Source of the DNA: Novosphingobium indicum
GTDB lineage: Bacteria > Pseudomonadota > Alphaproteobacteria > Sphingomonadales > Sphingomonadaceae
Direction of reading: 5' to 3'
Length of the DNA stretch: 64,000 bases
Assembly: GCF_014645195.1 (NCBI RefSeq)
Contig: NZ_BMLK01000020.1
Location: 1-64,000, forward strand
The position numbers were made by a program, and so were the translations under genes. The stretch's first letter is position 1; each line of letters starts with the position of its first letter. Shown here one piece after another: positions 49,924 to 59,074 of this stretch. The notes beneath the pieces were generated by a model. The model was not told where the DNA came from. It made no database searches and was given only the letters and a program-made list of their open reading frames with translations.

Positions 49924-51252
49924 ATGATACGTACTTTGTTGACAGTCCCAGGGCTCTCGAAGTCTATAATTCTAGCCTTGGTTGTAATATCCACCGCATC
50001 GACAACATTATTTGCGGTGAATGCAGGTCTCGAAACACCGATGCAAGGCTTGTGCCTGGTCTTGCTTGTCGGTTTCTTTCTTCTTAACACTGGGGCGGCA
50101 TTGAAGAAGGTCACACTGCCTATTTCGATATCCTATGCGATTCTGGTTCTCTTTTTTGTACTTTGGTTGTGTAATGAATTTCTTCTCCATCGAACCTCGT
50201 CTGTAGCGCTTATTACAGTATATGCGGTTGGGGCATTTCTGACGGCAGTGGTCCTGCCGCAAACGTTTTTCGAGCGCCGTGGTTATTTCAATTTCTTTAT
50301 CTGGTGTGTGATTTTCGTGGGTGCTGTGGTGGGTGCAACCGGCATACTTGGCTCGTTGGGCCTTAATAGCCTTTTTGGTCTGCCAATGTTCAACAAGTAT
50401 GGCTATGCGAGGTACGCTTCGTTTCCAGCAAGCTCGGGCATTCTGGATTACCCCGAGACTTTGGGCGCACAGATGGCGCTGTCGTTTATATGCGCTCTTT
50501 ACATGATGGTGCGTTCCAAGCCTACGCCGCTGCTAGTTCTCAGCACGCTGCTCATTGCAGGGGGATTGATCACTAGTCAGGGCCGCGCTGCCATTCTGGG
50601 AGCTCTCGTTGGCATCGGCGCCGTAGTATTCGCGATGCGCTCGCGCATTCCGGCCGCTGCCTTGGTGGCTATTGTCGTATTGCTGGTGTTGTCGCCAATC
50701 TATGCTCTCAATCTCATCAGCCTGCTTCCCGGCGCCGGCAGCTACCTCAGGGCCGAAACGGGGTTGTCCGGCCGTGAGGGGGTATGGAACTTCGCTCTGT
50801 TCTATATCGGCGAGCATCCTTTGCGCGGCTACGGGTTCCAGTCATCAAATATGTATACTGCCATGCACGGGGACTTTCTGAGGCGACACGGTTTTCCTGC
50901 CGCAGGTGCGAGTTTCCATAACACCTTCCTCACCCGAGCTTTTGAAAATGGCATTCTGGTATCTGGTGCCTACATCGGTGTGCTTCTGACCGCTCTCTAC
51001 CGGGCAGGGGGGCTGGTCAGGAGATCGCAAGAGGCAGCTTTGACATTCGCGATGCTGGTAGTCGTTATCTCGATCTCGACGTTCCGTGACATCAATATTG
51101 GTGGTATGCGTCAGATTGTGATCTACAGCGCCGTGTTCATTGGTGCGGCGCTTCAGCTACCTGTTAGATACACCAGACTTCGCGAGAAAACATCGTCGTA
51201 TTCACGCCAAAGGACCGATAGGCTGCCAGCGACGTCGCAATATTCTGGATAA
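49924..51252 (+). CDS. O-antigen ligase/Wzy-like polymerase 2
   Basis: A 442-residue protein with about eleven transmembrane segments from ATG 49924. The conserved region before the large loop is LITSQGRAAILGALVG, and the loop holds LSGREGVWNFALFYIGEHPL and GASFHNTFLTRAFENGIL. It is a second candidate polymerase in the same region. Its hydrophilic tail (from about residue 412) overlaps the end of the convergent flippase gene by 89 bases. Confidence 0.85.
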   Translation: MIRTLLTVPGLSKSIILALVVISTASTTLFAVNAGLETPMQGLCLVLLVGFFLLNTGAALKKVTLPISISYAILVLFFVLWLCNEFLLHRTSSVALITVYAVGAFLTAVVLPQTFFERRGYFNFFIWCVIFVGAVVGATGILGSLGLNSLFGLPMFNKYGYARYASFPASSGILDYPETLGAQMALSFICALYMMVRSKPTPLLVLSTLLIAGGLITSQGRAAILGALVGIGAVVFAMRSRIPAAALVAIVVLLVLSPIYALNLISLLPGAGSYLRAETGLSGREGVWNFALFYIGEHPLRGYGFQSSNMYTAMHGDFLRRHGFPAAGASFHNTFLTRAFENGILVSGAYIGVLLTALYRAGGLVRRSQEAALTFAMLVVVISISTFRDINIGGMRQIVIYSAVFIGAALQLPVRYTRLREKTSSYSRQRTDRLPATSQYSG

Positions 51253-52519
51253 TTGTTGCCAGGCTTATTGCCGCAGCAGCCCCCAAGATTCCGTATAGCG
51301 ACGATCCCAAGAAGATAAGCGGGACATACATCGCGAGAATTGTTGTCGAGATTTTCGACAATGTATTCTGCAAGCCGGTCATGTTCATGAACGAGGCATT
51401 GGGCCCACAGATTACGTTGAAGGCTTCGCCAAACAGAATTATGTAGAGCACCGGAAGGCCATTACGGTATTCCGGCCCGGCCACATCAAGCAGCGTGGGG
51501 CCAAGCAACGCAATCGCTGCAATACTGGGCAACGCCATCACTGCCGTAGCCCTTGCTGCACCTGACAACGCCGATTGCATCTTGACTCGGTGGGCGGTAT
51601 CGGACTTGATGTCTTGGAGGCCTGACATATCCGCCTCTTCCTTCAGTCGGGCGAATTGTGGGCTAGCGACCATATGGGCCGCCTGTAGTCCAAAGCTTAC
51701 GAATCGGGTCACTCGACCAGCCAGCCAATACAGGGCGATCTGGCTCGGCGCTACGAAGAAGGACAGAATGATGGAATCGACTTGCCGCACGGCAAAGCTA
51801 CTGGCGGCTGACGGTAGTGTGGCAAGGGAGGTACTGATCCATTTGCGCCGTTCTGGCTCCAAAGCGGGTTGAACGTTGCCGGGCCATTTGCGTGAAACCA
51901 AAAGAGCGGAAACAACGATCGCACAGGCTGTGCCAGCGTACAGGCAGTAGAAAGCAATAGGAGTTTCCATGCCCAGGGATGGAGACAGGGCGACTATTCC
52001 GACTGAGCAAAGCACAACGAGCGGGAAAATGACGTTGTAGGGGAGCAGTGAGCGTACGACCGTGCCATAGCCGCGCATCATGCCGCCGGACACGTCCAGA
52101 AAGGGAAAAACCAATATCATTGGTATGGCGAACAAGTACGCGCTCGCGCTTTTCTCTTCAAGAAAACCGAACTGCGCACCGGCAAGGCCTACGGTAAGCG
52201 AAATTATGCATCCGATGAACGCACCTAGGGCAGTCAGCAGGATCGCGGTCTTGAGGAACGATAAGAGCTGGTCGCGTCTTTCTGAGTGCAAATAAGCTGC
52301 AACGAAGCGTATCGAGGAGAGATTGAAGCCAAGGCTTCCCAGATTCATCGCCACGAGACCCCAGGCAAGTCCGATGGCAACCGTGCCGTAGACTTCCGGG
52401 CTAGCAATCCGAGCGAGCGCAACATTCATCCCATACATCATGCCAGCGCCGGCGATACGAACGATGAGGGCGGAAAGATACTGTCCTTTCTCTCCGCGCA
52501 ATTTCTGCAGGATTTTCAT
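51164..52519 (-). CDS. Wzx-like oligosaccharide flippase
   Basis: A 451-residue MOP-superfamily membrane protein with twelve or more hydrophobic segments. Typical features are a basic N-terminus followed by YLSALIVRIAGAGMMYGMNV and LARIASPEVYGTVAIGLAWG; EALFNVICGP-like sequence (EAFNVICGPNASFMNMTG) is conserved late. It should move lipid-linked repeat units to the periplasm. It is the last gene of the seven-gene minus operon; its start overlaps the hydrolase stop (ATGA). Confidence 0.92.
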   Translation of the reverse strand: MKILQKLRGEKGQYLSALIVRIAGAGMMYGMNVALARIASPEVYGTVAIGLAWGLVAMNLGSLGFNLSSIRFVAAYLHSERRDQLLSFLKTAILLTALGAFIGCIISLTVGLAGAQFGFLEEKSASAYLFAIPMILVFPFLDVSGGMMRGYGTVVRSLLPYNVIFPLVVLCSVGIVALSPSLGMETPIAFYCLYAGTACAIVVSALLVSRKWPGNVQPALEPERRKWISTSLATLPSAASSFAVRQVDSIILSFFVAPSQIALYWLAGRVTRFVSFGLQAAHMVASPQFARLKEEADMSGLQDIKSDTAHRVKMQSALSGAARATAVMALPSIAAIALLGPTLLDVAGPEYRNGLPVLYIILFGEAFNVICGPNASFMNMTGLQNTLSKISTTILAMYVPLIFLGSSLYGILGAAAAISLATIIQNIATSLAAYRSFGVNTTMFSREVWCI

Positions 52520-53217
52520 GGCTTTGCTTCAAGAACGCAATTCATCAAGATCTGTTCCAGCCTACCGGATGCTCTCAGTTCCTTGACCAGCCCATGTCCT
52601 TCGCCGGAAAAGGCGTGAAGCTTGACATTCTCAACATCTGTCACGTTCTGGGCATGTAGCTTGTCGAGCCGCGAAGCCTCGCCGTAATATATGTCTGAAG
52701 AGGGCTTGTAGGAACTCGCACTGAGATACTTGCGCAGGTCGTAGGTAGGCTTTGACAGGCCGTTGGCTACATACATTCTGGTGATTTGTCGCATCCACCT
52801 GAAGTCGCGCGTTTTTAGTCGCTTAAACGGACTAACGTATGTTTGAGGTGCAAATGCTATAACCTTGTCGGCCCTGAGCTTGTTGCCCAAGAGCAGGGCG
52901 GCAAACCCACCCATGCTATTGCCTACGAAAATTGTGTGCTGAGTATCGATCGAATCCAGCATGCTCTTGATGGTTGCGACCGCGCCATCGAGGCTAGGGG
53001 CGCTGTCATCGATGCCGGCGTGATACCATGCCTGTGCAAAATCGCGGACGTAGATCCTATTTGCGGGAATATCCGCCATCATTCGTCGGAATTCGAATGG
53101 AGGTATGCCGATACCCTCGGAAATGCCTCCGAAAATCACAAAAGTTATCTTGCTGCCTGGTACCGCTTCGACAGCGCTGCCACAGCGCAGCAGCGAGAAC
53201 TCTTCTTGTCTATCCAC
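52516..53217 (-). CDS. Alpha/beta hydrolase in the polysaccharide operon
   Basis: A 233-residue protein. I choose GTG 53217, which has AAAGG six bases upstream; an ATG at 53325 lies inside the sulfotransferase gene and lacks a ribosome binding site. The nucleophile elbow is VGNSMGGFAALLLG (Ser), with FVIFGGISEGIGIPP as the oxyanion strand and HAFSGEGHGLVKEL carrying the likely catalytic His. No signal peptide is present. It could add or remove an ester group on the glycan precursor. The substrate is unknown. Confidence 0.82.
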   Translation of the reverse strand: MDRQEEFSLLRCGSAVEAVPGSKITFVIFGGISEGIGIPPFEFRRMMADIPANRIYVRDFAQAWYHAGIDDSAPSLDGAVATIKSMLDSIDTQHTIFVGNSMGGFAALLLGNKLRADKVIAFAPQTYVSPFKRLKTRDFRWMRQITRMYVANGLSKPTYDLRKYLSASSYKPSSDIYYGEASRLDKLHAQNVTDVENVKLHAFSGEGHGLVKELRASGRLEQILMNCVLEAKP

Positions 53218-53258
53218 GATTTGCCTTTCGTCGGCCTCGAACTGGACTGTCGGGGTGC

Positions 53259-54206
53259 CTAGCGCACGCCAACAAAAACCTTGCTGGACGATTGTCCGTC
53301 TGGCGCCGTCGGAGGTTCCAACCATTCGCCGAACGAGCGCCCCAATAGATCCTGCAATTGCAGCGTATCCTGACGGAACAAATCCAGCAAAAACTGCACC
53401 GACTTGTCATCAGGCATGGCCACTGACCTCTCGGCCTTAACGTTCCAATTCTGGAGATGGGTCATGACCCGCCGGCGAACTACCGTTACGGGCATGAGCC
53501 GCCGGATAATGTACTTGTGAGGCCCGTTGCCGGAAATCAGCCTCATGAGCAGCTTCGACTTTGGGGTTGCAGCCACGTTGTGACGGCTTGCTTCGATCTC
53601 GACCGCTGGCGCTTCCACGCCGAGAAAGCGCCAGATAGCTTCCATTTCGGTCTGCATCTGGCTTTCCAAATCTTCGAGCCGCAGGACATGAAACCGTTCG
53701 GCACCGAATGCATCGATCCAGAGCTTCAGCTTGCTCGCATAGAAGCCGCCTGCCGCATACCCGGTGGGATGTGGGAACCCCGCAGCCTGCTCCTCTATAA
53801 GACTGTCATAGAAGCTCTTAAGATCTTCACCCACTCTGTTGCGGTGCCGGTAGTGTGACCAGGCGCGCATGACCGGGTGTCGAAGCATGACAATGAACTT
53901 CGGTAGTGTGTCCCCGAACGCGTCTTGAAGCCGGGGAATTACCTCATGTGGCATGTGAAGGTAGGAAGGAGTTGCTTCGCCGCGAAGTGGGTAGCTTTCA
54001 GCTTTTGGAAAGAACTTATTAAGGTAGAAGTCGAGACCATTTGCGTAGTGCTGATCGTCCCCAAAAAAGAAGGGCTCCTTGATCGGCGACATGAATACCT
54101 CAGGGTGCTTTTTGAGGTAGTGATACATGGAGGTGGTGCCAGCTTTGGCGGCACCGATTACCATGAAGTTCGGCGCGGTCGGATTGTTTCTGAATTCGTT
54201 GGACAT
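53259..54206 (-). CDS. Sulfotransferase 1 (PAPS-dependent)
   Basis: A 315-residue sulfotransferase from ATG 54206. The PAPS 5'-phosphosulfate loop is FMVIGAAKAGTTSMYHYL (residues 14-31), the 3'-phosphate motif FIVMLRHPVMRAWSHYRHR. KEPFFFGDD and GEATPSYLHMP are typical of glycan O-sulfotransferases of the heparan type. With the next gene it indicates that the exopolysaccharide is sulfated, which is uncommon in bacteria. PAPS synthesis genes are not in the window. Confidence 0.92.
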   Translation of the reverse strand: MSNEFRNNPTAPNFMVIGAAKAGTTSMYHYLKKHPEVFMSPIKEPFFFGDDQHYANGLDFYLNKFFPKAESYPLRGEATPSYLHMPHEVIPRLQDAFGDTLPKFIVMLRHPVMRAWSHYRHRNRVGEDLKSFYDSLIEEQAAGFPHPTGYAAGGFYASKLKLWIDAFGAERFHVLRLEDLESQMQTEMEAIWRFLGVEAPAVEIEASRHNVAATPKSKLLMRLISGNGPHKYIIRRLMPVTVVRRRVMTHLQNWNVKAERSVAMPDDKSVQFLLDLFRQDTLQLQDLLGRSFGEWLEPPTAPDGQSSSKVFVGVR

Positions 54207-54233
54207 CGTTACGCTCTTCACCTGCCCTATAGA

Positions 54234-55232
54234 TCAAAATACCGGTTCATCTAATCCCGGTTTGTAGATGCCCAATCCGAAGTGCGAGCAGATGTCGAGA
54301 AGTTCGCGCTCGCGCGATTCTGAAATCTTCTCTCGCCATCGGCTCGCCAAGTAGGTTCGGTCGCCCTCGGCAATCTTTTCCCTGGTGGCTGCCGTACTTT
54401 GTCGTTTGGTCGACCGCGAAGGGCGGAGGAGTTGTTGCAGCATACGATCCTCCTCGCCCTGCAGGTCGCAGTAGGAAGCCAGTTCCCGGACGCTTGCTTC
54501 GGGCGCCAGGACGAGCTTCTCGTAACTGAGGAAGAGCCAGTCAGGATGGGATTTTGTTGCATCGATCAGCGGTAGGTTTTCCAATGTCCAGTCCAGCACC
54601 CGGCATGCCAGTCGGTCATTTCCCCGCAGGATCGACCATGCATCGCCCAGCAATGATCCAGGAAGCCATCGTTCCACAAATGCCGGATTGCGCAGAAATG
54701 CTCGCCCGGTGAAATCCCATCCATTGCGTTCCACTGATGAACCCTGCGCGATCGGATTGCGCGTGGACACAACTGTCTTGAGTCCAAACCGATGCGTGAG
54801 TGCGCCCGCAATCGACTTCGCATCCGTGATTTTCAGTACCATGCGTGTCGTTCGCATGTTGGAGCCGGAGGTCCAGAACTTCCAGGGGCCATTCACAACC
54901 GACTGGCCGCTCAAAATCCTGTCAGTATACTCGAAAATGCGTTCAAGCTCATCGTCATCCGGAGAGATTATCTGGCTATACTCAAGTAACGGCAGTTCTT
55001 GCATCTGCGCCTGTGACGCGGTGTACAAGCTGAACGGCTGGTCGGAGAAACTCATGCACGAATTGGTGCAAAGCAACTCCATGAGCATTGTAGAGCCGCC
55101 TCGTCGGGATGAAAATACTGCGACATGCGGGGCGTTTCCATCTGGATTATGCTTGAGCAGGTACTTCCAGATCAACTCTTTTACAAGTCGACGGAATGCG
55201 TAGCTCAGAGGTGAGGTGCCCGTATTATCCAT
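54234..55232 (-). CDS. Sulfotransferase 2 (family protein)
   Basis: A 332-residue second sulfotransferase, only distantly similar to the first. The 5'-phosphosulfate loop is HVAVFSSRRGGSTMLMELL (about residues 36-54) and the 3' motif KTVVSTRNPIAQGSSVE. LFLSYEKLVLAPEASVRELA near the C-terminus is a standard block. The gap to the next gene is 27 bases. It probably sulfates another position or sugar. Confidence 0.85.
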   Translation of the reverse strand: MDNTGTSPLSYAFRRLVKELIWKYLLKHNPDGNAPHVAVFSSRRGGSTMLMELLCTNSCMSFSDQPFSLYTASQAQMQELPLLEYSQIISPDDDELERIFEYTDRILSGQSVVNGPWKFWTSGSNMRTTRMVLKITDAKSIAGALTHRFGLKTVVSTRNPIAQGSSVERNGWDFTGRAFLRNPAFVERWLPGSLLGDAWSILRGNDRLACRVLDWTLENLPLIDATKSHPDWLFLSYEKLVLAPEASVRELASYCDLQGEEDRMLQQLLRPSRSTKRQSTAATREKIAEGDRTYLASRWREKISESRERELLDICSHFGLGIYKPGLDEPVF

Positions 55233-55242
55233 TTATCGAAAT

Positions 55243-56385
55243 TCACCCAGAAACTTCATTGATCAAACTAACTACCTCGCCCGGATCATAGAACAGGCTC
55301 TTGTCTTTCGAAGCAATTTCATCGCGCTTCTGCATCCATTGATCCAAGTTCATTTCCCTTAGAAAATCTTCGATGCCTCGGACAATATCCCCCGAGAACG
55401 TCCAGCCCAAGCCTTCTTCCTGAATGCGCGTTCCGGTTGCGTGATCTGCATCGCCAAGCAGTGGGCGCTCGTAATATCCGGCTTCATAAACCCGGTTGGG
55501 AAGCAACCATGCGGAATTTCCCCAAGCATCAATATAATCGAATGACCAAGAGAAATGGATTTTCGCCATCATGTCGGGCAGGTCTTGATGCGAATAAGCT
55601 CCATCATAATAAATGTTATCATGGGAGGTCACCGATTGGTGAAAATATTCTTCGTCTATCGTAGTAGGAAAACCTCTTATGTACACGTCCAAAGTGTCCG
55701 GGAGGTCGGATGCAAGGCGGCACAGCATCTCCAGGCTCTTGGGGCACCGTAGTGCACCGAACCATCCGATTACCCATCGGTTTTCAGGCAGTTGGTCCGG
55801 ACTGGGGGCTGCCGTATGGACAATTTTGTTTTCCAGAAGCCGCCACTGCCCAGTGAATCCTTGAATTTTTGCGAAATATTCTTCGGCGAACTTGGGTGCG
55901 CTGATCCACAGTCTGGCGGTAGAGTTCAAGATGCGCCGTTCTGCCCAGCGTAACGCCTGCGCAGCAATGCCGCTCCCCACCATGACCTTCCGGATATCGA
56001 GGACCTCATAAACAAACGGCGCCCGAAGTCGGGTGACCATGGTGCAGGCGCGTGCAAGCAATGCGAGATCAAGGTTGCGCGCTATGACAACTGCTCGAGA
56101 GCGCCTTTTCAAACGACGGGCGACCGGAATGATACGATAGGCGGCTCGAAGAAGAGTGCCTATGCGCGCCAGATAGTTACCGTCACTCAGTTCTCCGAGA
56201 TCCACATACTGCCAGGTGCCGGGGTCTGGTGCGGGGTATCCGGGGCGCCGAAACCCAACTACGATCAGATCGATGCCTGCATCGCTCATGGCCTTGGCGC
56301 GAGCCAAGGCCTTGGTTTCGAGGCTGTTCGGGACAAAATAGAGGACAGCAGGCGCACTGCCCGAATTGTCCTTGCAAGCCTCCAT
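55243..56385 (-). CDS. Glycosyltransferase, GT4-like
   Basis: A 380-residue protein with two Rossmann-like halves. N-terminal sequence VLYFVPNSLETKALARAKAM is of the acceptor domain; VIGWFGALRCPKSLEMLCRL starts the donor domain, followed by ATGTRIQEEGLGWTFSGDI. The donor sugar cannot be deduced. It lies ten bases upstream of sulfotransferase 2's start on the transcript and one base after the epimerase gene. Confidence 0.82.
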   Translation of the reverse strand: MEACKDNSGSAPAVLYFVPNSLETKALARAKAMSDAGIDLIVVGFRRPGYPAPDPGTWQYVDLGELSDGNYLARIGTLLRAAYRIIPVARRLKRRSRAVVIARNLDLALLARACTMVTRLRAPFVYEVLDIRKVMVGSGIAAQALRWAERRILNSTARLWISAPKFAEEYFAKIQGFTGQWRLLENKIVHTAAPSPDQLPENRWVIGWFGALRCPKSLEMLCRLASDLPDTLDVYIRGFPTTIDEEYFHQSVTSHDNIYYDGAYSHQDLPDMMAKIHFSWSFDYIDAWGNSAWLLPNRVYEAGYYERPLLGDADHATGTRIQEEGLGWTFSGDIVRGIEDFLREMNLDQWMQKRDEIASKDKSLFYDPGEVVSLINEVSG

Positions 56386-56386
56386 G

Positions 56387-57445
56387 TCAGACCACTGAGT
56401 GGTGCTTAAGCCACCGGACCGAAAGGCTCAGGCCTTCGTCGGCTGAAGTCTTGGGTGCATAGCCAATTACTTCGGTCGCAAGATTGTTCGGGAAGAAAGC
56501 CTTTCGTCCGTAAAGTGCGAATTGATCTGACGTGGGTGTGCGCTTCAGATTGTCCTCCAGATTGCGCATTGCCTTTTCAGCCAAGCTGCTCGACTTGAGA
56601 ATGGCGACCAGCAGATCACGATGGTTCGTCAGGACATACTTGCCGAACGAACGGATCGGCGAAAATAGCTTCGCTTTGAGTTCCGTCTTACCGGCGGAGA
56701 CCTCTCCAAGCGGAGGAAGTCCAAGCTCTCTTGCGAAGCGCACAAAGTACTCGTTCCATGTGAGGTCGTCAGGGCCGTTTACGTTGAAAGCTTGACCAAA
56801 GCCCTTGTCTGTTTCCAGAGCGCACATGATAGCCCGCACGACGTCACCTACGTAAACAAGATTGCAGGTTCCTTCGGCCTTGTCGCCAAATGTACCCCAG
56901 GTTCCTGAAACAATACGGTGAGCAAAGTTTATGGTCCATTGGGTACCAAACGGACCATAGACAATTGTGGGGCGCAAGGCGATGACGGGCATTGTGTCCG
57001 AGCTCGCCGCCAAAGCAATCTGTTCAGCCTTTATCTTGCGCGCGCCATAGTCCGTACCAGACATGTCGAGTGGCGCATCTTCGCGAAACGTGCCCTCATT
57101 TGTGCCGTACACGGAAATCGTGCTGAGATGCACCACCCGTTTGATGCCGAGCTTCCGGGCTATTTCGACGACGTTACGTGTGCCTTCGATGGTTACATCG
57201 TCGTCGCCGACCGCTGCGTGAACGACCGCGTCGCACCCTTCCATGGCTGCTTCAAGTGAAGCGCGATCCATTAAGTCGCACATCCGCATTTCAACACCGA
57301 AACGCGCAATGCGAACTGCTTTTTGCCAACGTCGCACCGCAGCTATGGGAGTGTACAGGCCGGACAGATGCATCGCTTCGACGACCCAGCCGCCGATGAA
57401 GCCGGTGGCCCCGGTTACAAAAACTTTCTTCTGGGGAATGCTCAC
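56387..57445 (-). CDS. NAD-dependent epimerase/dehydratase
   Basis: A 352-residue SDR protein. GTG 57445 is chosen: it overlaps the preceding stop (GTGA) and has GGGAGG seven bases upstream; an ATG at 57460 is the alternative. It has VFVTGATGFIGGWVVEAM, VVHLSTISVYG and YGARKIKAEQIAL (Tyr-x3-Lys). Together with the oxidoreductase it may form a modified sugar nucleotide or reduce a keto-sugar. The reaction is not resolved. Confidence 0.85.
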   Translation of the reverse strand: MSIPQKKVFVTGATGFIGGWVVEAMHLSGLYTPIAAVRRWQKAVRIARFGVEMRMCDLMDRASLEAAMEGCDAVVHAAVGDDDVTIEGTRNVVEIARKLGIKRVVHLSTISVYGTNEGTFREDAPLDMSGTDYGARKIKAEQIALAASSDTMPVIALRPTIVYGPFGTQWTINFAHRIVSGTWGTFGDKAEGTCNLVYVGDVVRAIMCALETDKGFGQAFNVNGPDDLTWNEYFVRFARELGLPPLGEVSAGKTELKAKLFSPIRSFGKYVLTNHRDLLVAILKSSSLAEKAMRNLEDNLKRTPTSDQFALYGRKAFFPNNLATEVIGYAPKTSADEGLSLSVRWLKHHSVV

Positions 57446-58461
57446 TTCATGGCCTCCCATTCGGCATACCAGGGAAGTTCAAAGAGGTGAGCCGAGTTGT
57501 ACGCCTCTTCCATGATCTGGATAGAGCTGACTACATCCTCTGGCGAAACCAAGCTTTCTCCTCCGTTGAACGTAGCGTCCAAAAAGATGTTGGTCATCTT
57601 TATAGCGAAGTCATTGTAGTTCTTGGGGTTGAAGCCATCAACACTGATAGTTTTCCACGGGCCATTGGCCTTCTTTTTTTCGAATTTGTGCCACGTGAAA
57701 AGTCGGCCTTTGATGGCGCCATGTTCAAACGTCAGTTCGAACGTGTTTGAGAGCTTTTCAAGTCGGCTGAATTTCGTGCTGATTGACGCACCGTTTGGCG
57801 TCTTCAAAGTGAGGTGGAACGTGGCGTCGGGGCCGTCAAAGCCGTCATGCGCCGCAGAGGCAATGGAAAGGTCATCGCCGAACCACCATGTGAGAATGTC
57901 GATCGTGTGGGCACCGCGATCGAGAAGTACGCCTTTGGCATCGCGGGAAGTCAGATAGAAACCCGATACGGTAGGCCATTCGAAAGAACTGCCGTCGTAG
58001 ATTTCTGCACTGCGTAGGGCGCCAAGTTCCCCGCTGTGAATGAGTGTTCTTATGGCCTGATAGGCAGGGAACAAACGCCGCGTATTGTTCACCATTACAA
58101 TGCGACCGAGTTCCTTGCTCTTTTTAGAAATCTCGCGCGCTTCGCTCGCATAAATCGTGACAGGCTTCTCAATGAGAAGGTCTAGACCTGCGTCCATGGC
58201 TTCCAGCGCCTGGGTGCAATGGACGTGGTGAGGTGTTGCCAAAATTGCTGCAGTTGCACCTTGCTGCGCTGCATCATCGAATGACGTGGCGACGCCGCCG
58301 CCAGCCTCGTCGGCCAATTTCTGTGCACGCTCGACTGAAAGATCCATAAAAAGCAGGCGACCTGCCAGATCCGTTCTGGCAGCCAGACAAGGCAAGTAGA
58401 ATTGCTCTGTTGCTGCGCCGCATCCGACTACAACTAGCTTCCCCGTTGCTACGGCATCCAT
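57442..58461 (-). CDS. Gfo/Idh/MocA-family oxidoreductase
   Basis: A 339-residue NAD(P)-dependent oxidoreductase, first gene of the minus-strand operon. It has VVVGCGAATEQFYLPCLAAR (dinucleotide binding), LLIEKPVTIYASEA (the EKP motif with catalytic Lys) and GVLLDRGAHTIDILTWWFGD (conserved Asp/His). Relatives in polysaccharide loci oxidise or reduce the C3 or C4 position of sugar nucleotides. The start has GGGAGGCG upstream. Confidence 0.88.
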   Translation of the reverse strand: MDAVATGKLVVVGCGAATEQFYLPCLAARTDLAGRLLFMDLSVERAQKLADEAGGGVATSFDDAAQQGATAAILATPHHVHCTQALEAMDAGLDLLIEKPVTIYASEAREISKKSKELGRIVMVNNTRRLFPAYQAIRTLIHSGELGALRSAEIYDGSSFEWPTVSGFYLTSRDAKGVLLDRGAHTIDILTWWFGDDLSIASAAHDGFDGPDATFHLTLKTPNGASISTKFSRLEKLSNTFELTFEHGAIKGRLFTWHKFEKKKANGPWKTISVDGFNPKNYNDFAIKMTNIFLDATFNGGESLVSPEDVVSSIQIMEEAYNSAHLFELPWYAEWEAMK

Positions 58462-59074
58462 GCCGTTCGCCTCCCTTTGTCATGCACGAAATTGTGCCTT
58501 AGAATCAGATATCCAAATCAGCTAGAGCATTTTTGTGCAGTGCGAAAGGCCGTTCAAGTCGTTCCATTGGTCGTGCCATTACTTGCCGCTGGATCCGCTT
58601 GTTTTAGGGCGACGTTAGCATCACGCATTGCTTTCGAGTGGGGTTTGGCAGGTGGGCTGTTCAAAACATGCGCTTTTGAGCGGTGTTCGCAGGCTTCTTC
58701 AGAGGGCAGGGGGTGTGGTGCAAATTGGAGGACGAAAATGGGCGTGGACGTATTCTGACTGCAGTTCAGGCGGTGTAGTCGGAATGGTCATAACGTAGAT
58801 TGTCACGACCTGTTGGAGTGACACCTTCTCATGAGGTAGGCTCATTGGCGCTTGCGCGTGGACTGCCGGTACAGGGGCCATGGTCGTATACTCGGTGATT
58901 GGAGGCAAAGTCGCTGCCAAAACTTGGGGATGACGAGGATAAGCGGTGCATGTGCGACGAGAGCTATGGTGAGGTGTTTGACCTGAAGGCGCGACTAGGA
59001 ATTCTGCTCATTTGGGCAGCTGCTGTGCAAGTGGTGTGTTGAGATTTGTTCGTTACGGATCAAGGAGTAAAGTC
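58462..59074. other. Divergent intergenic region with no recognisable gene
   Basis: 613 bases between the divergent oxidoreductase and beta-helix genes. Short open frames on both strands look random. It contains a small palindrome, GCACGAAATTGTGC (58483-58496), near the oxidoreductase start. It should contain both promoters; the size suggests room for regulatory sites or remnants of a lost gene. Confidence 0.4.

Noticed and set aside
58477..58920. Short open frames of 70-95 codons in the gap before the beta-helix gene
   Set aside because: Composition looks random, there is no ribosome binding site at their starts and no recognisable motif.
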